From NCBI GenBank assembly GCA_963838235.1, contig CAWIQJ010000006.1:744001-808000 (forward strand): a stretch of 64,000 nt of DNA, in the 5' to 3' direction. Within the stretch, counting starts at the first letter, position 1. Each line of letters begins with the position of its first letter. Below the pieces are notes generated by a model that was not told the origin of the DNA, ran no database searches, and was given only the letters and a program-made list of their open reading frames with translations. Origin of the DNA: JAFECT01 sp963838235 (GTDB lineage Bacteria > Pseudomonadota > Alphaproteobacteria > Caulobacterales > Caulobacteraceae). The translations under genes and the position numbers were made by a program. Shown here in pieces: positions 25,766 to 33,700 of the stretch.

Positions 25766-26359
25766 ATGAGTGTCCTCTACCCGGTGGCGGCAAACGCGGA
25801 ACAGGCCCTGAGCGCGCCTCTGGGCCGCGCCGCGCGCGAACGCGAGGCCCGGGCTGTGGCCGGCGGGGACGAGGCGGAGCTGCGCTTTACGGTCGAAGAG
25901 GTCGGTCCCGCCTACGACACGCGCGAGGCCGTGCTCGAGGCCTGGAAGGGCCGCATCGACGACCGCAAGGGCGCAGCGGTCGCGCCCGAGGACCGCTATT
26001 GCACCATCCGCGAGGTGCTGGCCCCGGTGAAGGGCCGCTCGCCCCGCGTCACCGCCGCCAAGCCAGTGTTCAAGGACGGTCGCCGCTGGCCGGTTCCGCC
26101 CAAGCCCGAGGCCGCGGCCAAGACCCAGTGGCGGCTGTCGGTGTCCTACTGGCGGGTGGGGGCGCAGCCCGCGGACTCCAAGCTGCCGCCCGCGCGCAAG
26201 GCGCGGCGCGCCCAGTCGGCGCGTGATCTCGGCCGCGACGCCATCGAGGCCCTGACCCGCCAACCGCTCACCGCCATCGCGCCGCAACAGCCGCTCGACA
26301 TCGGCCTGTTCGAAGCGCGCGCGCCGGAAAACCCCGACCTGGTGCTGCCCGATGAATAG
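25766..26359 (+). CDS. Conserved-looking protein of unknown function
   Basis: 197 residues, soluble, rich in Arg, Ala and Pro. The central part (FTVEEVGPAYDTREAVLEAW, DRYCTIREVLAPVKG, WRLSVSYWRVG) looks ordered; the tail is flexible and ends ENPDLVLPDE. No known domain is recognised. The ATG at 25766 gives MSVLYPVAANAEQAL. Its stop overlaps the start of the metallopeptidase gene (ATGAATAG), so 25766-27229 is a probable three-gene operon with mmcB, divergent from divL. Confidence 0.7.
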   Translation: MSVLYPVAANAEQALSAPLGRAAREREARAVAGGDEAELRFTVEEVGPAYDTREAVLEAWKGRIDDRKGAAVAPEDRYCTIREVLAPVKGRSPRVTAAKPVFKDGRRWPVPPKPEAAAKTQWRLSVSYWRVGAQPADSKLPPARKARRAQSARDLGRDAIEALTRQPLTAIAPQQPLDIGLFEARAPENPDLVLPDE

Positions 26360-26786
26360 AGACCGGCTGCGCAACACCGACCGCCATCACTGGAGCGCCC
26401 ATCCGGCGCCGGACATCGACGCCTTCACCGCCATGGCCGAGGCGGCGTTCGAGCGCCTGCCGGAGGAGTTCCGCCGCGCCACCGGTGGGATCGAGTTTCG
26501 CGTGCAGGACTTCGCCGACGACGCGACGCTCGACGCGCTCGGCATCGAAGACCCGTTCGAACTGTCGGGCCTCTACCACGGCGTCGACCTGGCGCATCAG
26601 TCGGTGATCAATCCGTCGCCGGACGTGTCGCAGGTGTTCCTCTATCGCCGGCCGATCCTCGACGAATGGGCCGAACGCGGCGACGTCTCCCTCGACGAAC
26701 TGATCACCCATGTTCTCGTGCACGAAATCGGCCACCACTTCGGCCTCTCCGACGACGCCATGCACGCGATCGAGGACAGCGACTAG
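26352..26786 (+). CDS. Zincin-like metallopeptidase-fold protein (PF06262 type)
   Basis: 144 residues. The zinc motif is VHEIGHHFGLSDD near the C-terminus: HExxH plus a third ligand region, as in the small proteins of this family. Upstream are FTAMAEAAFERLPEEFRRAT and ELSGLYHGVDLAH, also typical. A role as a protease is inferred from the motif and has not been shown for the family. It overlaps the preceding gene by 8 bases and is 2 bases before mmcB. Confidence 0.88.
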   Translation: MNRDRLRNTDRHHWSAHPAPDIDAFTAMAEAAFERLPEEFRRATGGIEFRVQDFADDATLDALGIEDPFELSGLYHGVDLAHQSVINPSPDVSQVFLYRRPILDEWAERGDVSLDELITHVLVHEIGHHFGLSDDAMHAIEDSD

Positions 26787-26788
26787 CC

Positions 26789-27229
26789 GTGGCCGACGCC
26801 GTTCTCACCCTCGTCTTCAGCCGTCCCGAGACGACGCTCACCGTCACGCGCGGCGTGGCGCGCTTGTTCGCGGACCTGGGCTGGGCGCCGCTGCTCGAGG
26901 TGGGGCTGCCGAACGGGCGGCGCGCGGACGTGATGGCGCTGGGCCCCAAGGGCGAGATCGCCATCGCCGAGGTGAAGTCCTCGCTCGAGGACTACCGCAC
27001 CGACCGCAAGTGGCATGAGTACGCCGACTACTGCGACCAGCTCTATTTCGCGGTGTCGCCGGAGTTCCCGCGCGAGATCCTCGCCGACGGCCCGGGCCTG
27101 ATCGTGGCCGACGCCTTCGGCGGCGCCATCGTCCTGGACGCTCCCGTCGAACCACTGGCCAGCGCGCGGCGCCGCGCCCTCATCCTCGCCTTCGCCCGCC
27201 TTGCGGCGTTGCGCGCGACGGAAGTTTAG
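26789..27229 (+). CDS. mmcB: MmcB-like DNA repair protein
   Basis: 146 residues. A PD-(D/E)xK-type nuclease-like core is visible: LLEVGLPNGRRADVMAL (acidic residue) and IAIAEVKSSLEDYRTDRKW (ExK), then YCDQLYFAVSPEFP. This is the MmcB family, reported in Caulobacter as a mitomycin-C and UV protection factor in the SOS regulon. The GTG at 26789 follows the metallopeptidase stop by 2 bases. I do not see a strict LexA box directly upstream, since the promoter should lie before 25766. Confidence 0.85.
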   Translation: MADAVLTLVFSRPETTLTVTRGVARLFADLGWAPLLEVGLPNGRRADVMALGPKGEIAIAEVKSSLEDYRTDRKWHEYADYCDQLYFAVSPEFPREILADGPGLIVADAFGGAIVLDAPVEPLASARRRALILAFARLAALRATEV

Positions 27230-27238
27230 AAAAAGATT

Positions 27239-27387
27239 GCCACGAAAAACACGAAAAGCACGAACGCGTCGCTGACAAATTAACCGGGACCCCGGAGACA
27301 TCGATTGCGCGCCTTCGGCGCGCGACAAACATTTCCGACGAACTCGCGTACTTCAGCGCTGTTCGTGTTTTTCGTGTTTTTCGTGGC
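27239..27387. repeat. Inverted repeat, 27-bp AT-rich arms around a GC hairpin
   Basis: Left arm 27239-27265 (gccacgaaaaacacgaaaag, then cacgaac) and right arm 27361-27387 are complementary at 26 of 27 positions. Between them is a small hairpin GCGCGC-cttcg-GCGCGC at 27306-27322. The element fills the gap between mmcB and the convergent secreted-protein gene. No coding frame was seen inside. Confidence 0.8.
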
Positions 27388-27462
27388 TCTCTTCTCTTCG
27401 CCCAAACGAAAAGGGACGCCGGTAATCCGGCGCCCCCCGACTTCGTGACGTGATGATGTGTT

Positions 27463-28068
27463 TTACTGCTTCTTCGCGATCGGCGCGTCGGCCGCGTCCT
27501 TGGCCTTGGCGGCTTCGGCGCGCTTGGCCGCCACTTCGCGGGCGAGCTGGATCAGGTTCACCTGCAGGATCTGCAGCCGGTCGGTGACCGCCTTTTTTTC
27601 CACGTCGGTCAGCGTGCCCTTGCGCATCGCGAAGCGATACTGCGGCATCTTTCCCTTCTCGGTCTGGGCGATGGCGAGCACGCCCATGCGGTCGCCGTCA
27701 GTGAGCGATAGCTCCTTGCCGAGCTGCCACACCACGCGGCCGTCGCCGTCGCCGGGCACGATGGTGTCGCGCGTGCAGCGCACCGCGACCACATTGCCCT
27801 GGTCCTTGGGCAGGACCAGCTTCTCGGGTCCGCCCAGCACCTTCAGGCCGGCGACTTCCTTGAAGTCGTAGTTGTACTCGGGCTTGTCGCCCTTCTTCAC
27901 CGGTTTCGCCACGGCGACGACCACGCCGCAGTCGCTTTCGGTCTTTGGTTCGATGCTCGGCTTCTCGAGCTTCGGCGCGCTCGCCTTGGCGGGTGCAGCG
28001 GCCGGAGCCGCCGCCGGAGCGGCGTGAGCGGTGGAGGCCGTGACGGCCAGAAGGAACGGTAGAATCAT
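27463..28068 (-). CDS. Secreted protein of unknown function, linked to regA
   Basis: 201 residues. Short signal peptide (MILPFLLAVTASTAHAA), then a low-complexity Ala/Pro stretch, a central ordered region (SDCGVVVAVAKPVKKGD, NVVAVRCTRDTIVPG, VVWQLGKELSLTDGDRMGVL) and a charged helical tail (REVAAKRAEAAKAKDAA). The two Cys could pair. Its start overlaps the regA stop by 4 bases (ATGA), so it is co-transcribed with the redox regulator. Family not recognised. Confidence 0.7.
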   Translation of the reverse strand: MILPFLLAVTASTAHAAPAAAPAAAPAKASAPKLEKPSIEPKTESDCGVVVAVAKPVKKGDKPEYNYDFKEVAGLKVLGGPEKLVLPKDQGNVVAVRCTRDTIVPGDGDGRVVWQLGKELSLTDGDRMGVLAIAQTEKGKMPQYRFAMRKGTLTDVEKKAVTDRLQILQVNLIQLAREVAAKRAEAAKAKDAADAPIAKKQ

Positions 28069-28622
28069 TTAGGCGCCCTTTTCGCGAGGATCCTTTGGAG
28101 TGTCCGGCGGTGCATGTTCAGCCTTCTCGCCGTTTCCGAAACGTTGTGTCCACAGAGTTCATACACGCGTTGTATGTGCTCCCACCGCACACGATCCGCC
28201 GACATCGGGTTTTCCGGCGGGGCCGGCGCCTCGTCCGCACGGGCGAGGAGCGCCTTGACCACGTCGTCCGCATCGGCGGGCTTCGACAGATAGTCGGCAG
28301 CCCCGGCTCTCACCGCGGCCACCGCCGTGGCGATATTGCCGTAGCCGGTCAACATTATGGCGCGGGCATCTGGCCGCTTTTGGTGCAGCGCTTCAACCAC
28401 TTTCAACCCATTGCCGTCTTCCAGGCGCATGTCCAGCACCGCGAAGGCGGGGGCCTTGGCCCGAACCGCGTCCATGGCCTCGGACACCGAGCCCACCATG
28501 GTGACCTCGAAGCCCCGGGATTCCAGGGCGCGGCCGAGACGGGTCCTGAGCGGCGCGTCGTCGTCCATGACCAGGAGGCTACGGTCGGGGAGGGCGGTGA
28601 TCTCGGAGGAAAGGTCGGTCAT
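28065..28622 (-). CDS. regA: RegA/ActR/PrrA-type redox response regulator
   Basis: 185 residues. Receiver with acidic pair LVMDDDAPLRTRLG, phospho-acceptor in FAVLDMRLEDGNGL, MLTGYG and the Lys in YLSKPA. The C-terminal Fis-type helix-turn-helix (VYELCGHNVSETARRLNMHRR) is the near-invariant RegA end. With RegB it controls respiration and oxygen-dependent genes. ATG 28622 is preferred to an upstream GTG at 28649. It lies 81 bases downstream of regB on the same strand. Confidence 0.93.
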   Translation of the reverse strand: MTDLSSEITALPDRSLLVMDDDAPLRTRLGRALESRGFEVTMVGSVSEAMDAVRAKAPAFAVLDMRLEDGNGLKVVEALHQKRPDARAIMLTGYGNIATAVAAVRAGAADYLSKPADADDVVKALLARADEAPAPPENPMSADRVRWEHIQRVYELCGHNVSETARRLNMHRRTLQRILAKRAPK

Positions 28623-28703
28623 CGGCGCGGGCTCCTGGGTCTCACGCACCCCTGGCGGTCGGTATGACTCCGCTCGCCCGGCGGTTTCAAGGGGCTGGGT
28701 TTG

Positions 28704-30056
28704 CTAAGGATCTGGGGCTTCGATCCGCCTGCGTGGCCATTGCGTGAGGATAACGGCCCCGCCCTCCCGTTCGTTGCGGAACGTGACGCGCGCCCCGGAC
28801 CGTTCCAACAGGGTCTTGGCGATGAAGAACCCCAGACCCATCCCCTGGTGGTGGGAGGGGGAGCCTTCGCCCGAGGGCCGCGAGGTCACGTAGGGCTCGC
28901 CCAGCTTTTCCAGGATGTCCGGGGCGAAGCCCGGGCCGTCGTCGCGGACCTCCACCTCGATGTGCTCGGCGTTGAAGCGGCCGGCGACCTGGACCTCCAG
29001 CACGGCGAAGTCGGCGGCATTCTCGACGAAGGCGGCGAGCGCATGGGTGGCCTCAGGGATGCGCTGGACGTCGGGGATAAACTCGCCCTGGGGGCCCTCG
29101 ACCGTGGTCGAGACCTTGGGGCCGATGGTGCGGTAGGGGTCGACGATCTCGTCGAGGAACTGGGCCAGGCCCAGCCGCGCGTGGACGATGTCGCCGGCCT
29201 CGGGCCGCTGGGCCAGGTTCTTCAGGATGTCGCGGCAACGCTCCGCCTGTTGCATCAGCAGCCGCGCGTCCTCGGCCACCGGATCATTCTCGGGCGACGA
29301 GCGCAGCAGCTCCTTGGCCACCACCTGGATGGTGGCCAGGGGCGTGCCGAGTTCGTGGGCGGCCGCGGCGGCAAGCCCGCCCAGGGCCGACAGCCGCTGT
29401 TCGCGGGCCAGCACGGCCTCGGTGGCGGCCAGGGCCAGCTCCATCCGCGCGCCCTCCGCCGCCGCCTGCCAGGCGTAGCCGGCGGTGAACACGATGCCGA
29501 CGGCGGTGGCGGCCAGGACGCCCAGGTGCTCCCAAGCGATGGGCGTCGTCGCGGCGACGAACCAGGCCACCGGCGGGCTGAGCACGGCCAGGGCGGCCAG
29601 GGCCAGAAACTGGACGGCGATCACCGCCAGGGTCTGGCGCAGCGGCAGGCTCACCGCCGCCACCACGGCGGGCGCGACCAGCAGCAGGCAGAAGGGATTG
29701 TCCAGGCCGCCGGTCAGCGCCAGCAGGGCGCCGAGTTGGGCCGCGTCGAAGCCGAGCTGGGCCGCCGCCTCCCAGTCGCGCGCCATATGCCGGCCGCGCG
29801 CGCGATGCCGGATGGTCAGGATGACGTTCAGCCAGGCGCTGGCCGCGATGACGAAGAGGCAGGGGCCGAGCGGCACCGGCCGGTCCATCAGCCAGGCGAT
29901 AGAAAGCGCGACCGTCTCGGCGCAGACGGCGATCCAGCGCAACAGCAACAGGGTCCGCAGCCTCAGGCGGCCGCGCCGCCGGTCCGAGCCCGCCAGGGCC
30001 CAGTCCACGCCCTTGGGAGCCGGCCTCTCGTTTTCCGCGCTTTGGGCTGAGGCCAT
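28704..30056 (-). CDS. regB: RegB/ActS/PrrB-type redox sensor histidine kinase
   Basis: 450 residues. Six membrane helices; the loop GGLDNPFCLLL is the ubiquinone-binding signature of RegB. The H-box AAAHELGTPLATI bears the phosphorylated His, and a Cys 40 residues later (QQAERCRDIL) matches the redox-active Cys265 spacing of Rhodobacter RegB. ATPase boxes include VENAADFAV, DDGPGF and GMGLGFFIAKTLLERSG. The start at 30056 omits ten upstream codons with no homology. It is divergent from senC, as in the classic reg locus. Confidence 0.94.
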   Translation of the reverse strand: MASAQSAENERPAPKGVDWALAGSDRRRGRLRLRTLLLLRWIAVCAETVALSIAWLMDRPVPLGPCLFVIAASAWLNVILTIRHRARGRHMARDWEAAAQLGFDAAQLGALLALTGGLDNPFCLLLVAPAVVAAVSLPLRQTLAVIAVQFLALAALAVLSPPVAWFVAATTPIAWEHLGVLAATAVGIVFTAGYAWQAAAEGARMELALAATEAVLAREQRLSALGGLAAAAAHELGTPLATIQVVAKELLRSSPENDPVAEDARLLMQQAERCRDILKNLAQRPEAGDIVHARLGLAQFLDEIVDPYRTIGPKVSTTVEGPQGEFIPDVQRIPEATHALAAFVENAADFAVLEVQVAGRFNAEHIEVEVRDDGPGFAPDILEKLGEPYVTSRPSGEGSPSHHQGMGLGFFIAKTLLERSGARVTFRNEREGGAVILTQWPRRRIEAPDP

Positions 30057-30122
30057 GGGTGGCCTATACAGCGCGGCGTCGCCCAAGCAACCTGAACCGC
30101 CAAACCTTCATCCGGAGTTCGC

Positions 30123-30752
30123 GTGAGCCGTCCCCGCATTCTGTTCGCCGTCGCCTGCCTGGCCTTGGCCGCCGTCATCGGCGGCGCGGTCGTTTTGAAT
30201 CTCAGTGCCGTACACGCTGTGCAGCGCGCTGACCTGCCAGGCGCGTCATCCTCGGGCAAGGCGCTGATCGGCGGCCCGTTCCAACTGGTCGACCAGGATG
30301 GTCGGGCGGTTGATCAACGGTTGCTGAAGGGCAAGTGGAGCGCGGTCTTCTTCGGCTACACCTTCTGCCCGGACGTCTGCCCGACCAATCTGCAGACCAT
30401 GGCCGCGGCCGAGGACAAGCTGGGCGCCAAGGCGAAAGACCTGCAGGTGGTCTTCGTCTCCATCGATCCGGGGCGCGACACGCCGCAACAGTTGAAGGCC
30501 TATCTCTCCAGCAAGGCCTTCCCGGCCGGGACCATTGGCCTGACCGGAACCCCGGCCCAGGTGGATCAGGCGGCCAAGGCCTACCGGGTCTATTACGCCA
30601 AGGTTGGGAGCGGGTCCGACTACACGATGGACCACTCCAGCGCGACCTATCTGATGGGCCCGAAAGGCGAGTTCATCAGCGTCATCCCCTACGGCATGAC
30701 CCCCGACCAGGTGGCGGACCTGGTTCGATCCGCCATGAGCAAGGGCGTCTGA
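30123..30752 (+). CDS. senC: SCO1/SenC/PrrC family copper chaperone
   Basis: 209 residues, GTG start with GGAG 6 bases upstream. One N-terminal membrane anchor (ILFAVACLALAAVIGGAVVL), then a thioredoxin-like domain with the copper motif TFCPDVCP (CxxxC) and the distal His in YTMDHSSATYLM. SCO proteins deliver copper to the CuA site of cytochrome c oxidase and, in Rhodobacter, influence RegB signalling. Divergent arrangement with regB, 66 bases apart, supports the name. Confidence 0.93.
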   Translation: MSRPRILFAVACLALAAVIGGAVVLNLSAVHAVQRADLPGASSSGKALIGGPFQLVDQDGRAVDQRLLKGKWSAVFFGYTFCPDVCPTNLQTMAAAEDKLGAKAKDLQVVFVSIDPGRDTPQQLKAYLSSKAFPAGTIGLTGTPAQVDQAAKAYRVYYAKVGSGSDYTMDHSSATYLMGPKGEFISVIPYGMTPDQVADLVRSAMSKGV

Positions 30753-30803
30753 GCGGCTCGAGGAAAAGTGCGGAGCGGTTTTCCGCTCGCGACCCGCTCG
30801 AGC

Positions 30804-31193
30804 TTATTGGGAGGCGAACGCCTTGGCGCGACGGTTCGCTACGCAGAAGCCGACCACCCAGATGATGCCCGCGGCGACCGCGACCATGGACACGTCCGCC
30901 GCATGCTTCAGTGGCACGAAGGCCCAGGCGGCGGAGTAGCCCAGACCGGCTAGCACCATGGCCCAGCCCGCGACCCGGCGGATGGCGAGGCCGCGCTCGC
31001 TGAGCGGCCGGCTGGCGGCTTGTTTCGGGATCAGGTTGGCGTTCACCGCGAGCACCAAGCCGCACGCAACCATGGTCCAGCGCGTGGCCGACTGGGCGTC
31101 GATCAGGCCCTGATGGTTGGCCCATTTGAGGCCGAACGCGACCCCAAGGATCAGGGCGCCCATGGCGAGATTGAGGGAGATCTGGCGGGTCAT
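30804..31193 (-). CDS. Small membrane protein, SdpI-like
   Basis: 129 residues, four membrane helices. The stretch NANLIPKQAASRPLSERGLA and IRRVAGWAMVLAGLG resembles the loop and last helices of SdpI-family proteins (GNxxPKxRPN...RxxHRxAGW) in a shortened form. Its ATG overlaps the stop of the preceding ArsR-type gene (ATGA), the same order as SdpR-SdpI in Bacillus. The SdpI reading is a weak similarity; it may simply be a regulated membrane protein. Confidence 0.55.
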   Translation of the reverse strand: MTRQISLNLAMGALILGVAFGLKWANHQGLIDAQSATRWTMVACGLVLAVNANLIPKQAASRPLSERGLAIRRVAGWAMVLAGLGYSAAWAFVPLKHAADVSMVAVAAGIIWVVGFCVANRRAKAFASQ

Positions 31194-31513
31194 TCGGCGG
31201 GCGCCTCCTTGGCGTCGGTCGGGATTTCTGGGTTCGGGGCCTCAGGTGCGGATCCGCCGAGGCCGAAGGTCTGGGCGAAACCCATCAGCGCGTCTTCCAG
31301 CACCGAGAGCTTCAGGGAGTAGACCACCTGCTTGCCCGCCTTATCCGCCTGGACGAGGTCGGCCTCGCGCAGGGCGGCGAAGTGGGCGGACATGGTGGGC
31401 TTGGAGACCGGGAAGTGGTCGGCGAGCTCGCCGGCGGTCATGGGCCCCTTGCGCAGGAGCTCCAGCACGCGGCGGCGGGTGGGGTCGGAGAGGGCTTTGA
31501 AGACGCCGGTCAT
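31190..31513 (-). CDS. ArsR/SdpR-type transcriptional repressor
   Basis: 107 residues. The winged helix KALSDPTRRRVLELLRKG, then TAGELADHFPVSKPTMSAHF, followed by GKQVVYSL, is characteristic of the SdpR autorepressor branch of the ArsR family. No metal-binding Cys pair is seen, so it is probably not a metal sensor. The acidic, Pro-rich tail (APEAPNPEIPTDAKEAPAE) is not conserved. A promoter overlapped by a palindrome lies directly upstream, which fits autorepression. Confidence 0.85.
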   Translation of the reverse strand: MTGVFKALSDPTRRRVLELLRKGPMTAGELADHFPVSKPTMSAHFAALREADLVQADKAGKQVVYSLKLSVLEDALMGFAQTFGLGGSAPEAPNPEIPTDAKEAPAE

Positions 31514-31520
31514 GAATCGA

Positions 31521-31549
31521 CGTTTAGCTAATCATCTAAATGATGTCAA
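31521..31549 (-). promoter_or_regulatory. Promoter with overlapping palindromic operator for the ArsR/SdpR gene
   Basis: On the minus strand TTGACA (31549-31544) and TAAACG (31526-31521) are 17 bases apart. Inside lies ATCAT-CTAA-ATGAT (31531-31544) and the overlapping TTTAG/CTAAA pair (31523-31527, 31536-31540). This is the expected place and shape for an ArsR-family operator. Confidence 0.55.
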
Positions 31550-31663
31550 GGGAGGCCGCGCGGCCTATGGCCACGCCTGTTCGCGGCTGCAATAAACCCT
31601 TTTGCAGTGCGGGACGTTGTATCGTCCCGTTTCGTCCCTGCGGGCGGATTGAGTCGGAGTTTC

Positions 31664-33008
31664 ATGCTCTACGCGCTTCACGAGTACGGGTATTACACCG
31701 CGTCCCCCCTGCGCCTCGCGGCCCAGATGGCCCGCGATTTCTGGGGCTCTCCGGCCAATCCGGCGTCCGACACCGCGATCGGGCGCACGCTTTACGCCTC
31801 GTCGGAGCTGTTCGCGAACCTGACGCGCCGCTACGGCAAGCCGGCCTGGAACATTGACAGCATCCAGATCGAAGACGTCGACGTGCGCGTGCGCACGGTC
31901 TCGGCGTGGAGCTCGCCGTGGGTGAACATGATCCACTTCGCGCGCGACCGGACCGATCTCAGGCGCGCGGGCCGCACCCAGTTCGAACCGGCGGTGCTGA
32001 TCGTGGCGCCCCTGTCGGGCCACTACGCGACGCTGCTGCGCGGCACCGTGCGTGAGTTTCTGAATGATCACGAGGTCTATGTCACCGACTGGACCAATGC
32101 GCGCCAGGTTCCGGTGCTCGAGGGCCGCTTCGATTTCCATGACTACATCGAGCAGGTGCGTTCGATGCTGGCCGCGATCGGTCCGCGCGCGCATGTCGTT
32201 GCGGTGTGCCAGCCGGGTCCGCCGGTGCTCGCCGCCGCCTCGCTGATGGCGGAAGACAAGGACGCGAACCGTCCCGCCTCCATGACCTTCATGGGCTCGC
32301 CGATCGACGCGCGCCTTGCGCCTACGGCGGTCAACAAGCTGGCCGAAGACAAGCCCTTCGCCTGGTTCAAGACCAACATGATCCACACCGTGCCGCCGCC
32401 CTATCCGGGCGCGGGACGGCGCGTGCTGCCGGGCTTCATGCAGCTCTACAGCTTCATGCAGCATGAACGAGGGCCGTCACCGCGACGCGCACTGGGACTA
32501 TTTCAACGATCTCGTGCACGGCGACGGCGACGAAGCGGCCAAGCACCTGGAGTTCTACGACGAGTATCTCTCGGTGCTCGACATGACCGAAGAGTTCTAT
32601 CTCCAGACCATCGACACGGTGTTCCAGGACTATCTGCTGCCTCGGGGCAAGCTGGTGCACCGCGACCGTCTGGTGCGGCCGCAGGCGATCACCGACATCG
32701 GCCTGATGACGGTCGAAGGCGCCGACGACGATATCTCGGGCGTGGGCCAGACCCAGGCGGCGCATCAGCTCTGCACGCAGATTCCGGACGACGCGCGCGA
32801 GTTGCTGGTGCAGGCCGACGTCGGCCACTACGGCGTTTTCAACGGCCGGCGGTTCCGCGAGGAAATCTATCCGCGCGTGCGCGACTTCATCGCGCGCTCC
32901 GACGCGAAGGCTCTTAAGGCCAAAGGGACTGTAAAACTTGCAACCTGCTACGGCCGCGCTTTCGTCATGGCGACGTCATCGACGTCGATGGCGTCCGTGC
33001 GTTGCTGA
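31664..33008 (+). CDS. phaZ: Intracellular polyhydroxybutyrate depolymerase (frameshifted)
   Basis: Hydrolyses stored PHB granules. ATG 31664 with GGAG six bases upstream opens MLYALHEYGYYTASPLRLAA, the family start. The catalytic Cys is in VAVCQPGPPVLAA, as in Ralstonia PhaZ. At about 32462 one extra base (cagCatgaac) breaks the frame; the protein continues MNEGRHRDAHWDYFNDLVHG with LDMTEEFYLQTIDTVFQDY. The last 15 residues before the stop at 33008 look unnatural; a TAA in another frame at 32932-32934 suggests one more indel and an earlier true end. Total about 430 residues. Confidence 0.87.
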
Positions 33009-33700
33009 AGGTCAATCGCCAGGCCCGCCGCGTCTCCGTGCGCGTGGACGCGAGCCGCAACGAGGTGGTCGCCACCGTCGCCCGCTCCGAACGCGGGCTG
33101 AAGGAAGCCGCCGCCTTCGCCAGCGACCGCTCGACCTGGATCAAGTCGCGCCTCGGCCGGCCGTCCGAAATCGACGCCGTTCGCGCCGGGCTCGATCCTT
33201 CCCTTTCGCGGTAAGCAAGTGCGGCTCGAGCAGGTCAGAACGCCTCGGCCGCCCGGCTGGCGTCGGCGAGCATGTTCGAGCCCGCGCATCGTCTCCGCCG
33301 GCGAGGGCGCGGCCTATGCGCGCCGCATCGAGCGCCTGCTGAAGCGCGGAGGCGAGCCGCGCGCTGGCCGAACGCACCGAGGCGCACGCGACCGCGCTGG
33401 ATGAAGGTTCCCGAGATCGCGTCGCCGACGCGGCGAGCCGCTGGGGCTCGTGCACGCCGGAGCCGCGGGTTCGGGCCGGCGTCGAGGTCGGCCGATCCGC
33501 TATTCCTGGCGGCTCCTGCTCCGCCGCCGACGTGCTCGACTACGTCTGCCGCCCACGAGGTGCGCCCACCTGATCCACGCCAACCACTCGCGCAAGTTCT
33601 GGGCGATCGTGCACGAACTGGTCGGCGACGAACGCCGCTCCGCAACTGGCTGCGCGCCAATGGCGCGCGGCTGCACGCCATGGGCGGCTGCCGGGGATAG
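32945..33700 (+). CDS. YgjP/SprT-like M48 metallopeptidase domain protein (multiply frameshifted)
   Basis: The reading FRHGDVIDVDGV with LLKVNRQARRVSVRVDASRN at the start and ANHSRKFWAIVHELVGDERR at the end marks the YgjP-like family (about 240 residues). The zinc motif HEVAHLIHANHS is recoverable at 33556-33592 only after deleting one base (gaggtGcgcccacc). At least five one-base shifts are needed overall. No ATG fits: the start may be CTG 32945 or TTG 33002, or an indel hides it. Most likely a normal gene with poor sequence, though decay cannot be excluded. TAG at 33698-33700 ends it. Confidence 0.65.

Noticed and set aside
27239..27387. Insertion sequence or phage attachment site
   Set aside because: No transposase or integrase lies between or beside the arms, and no target duplication is seen.
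32945..33700. YgjP gene as a true pseudogene
   Set aside because: Its neighbours are broken in the same way and the motifs remain in order, so sequence error explains it better. Not fully excluded.
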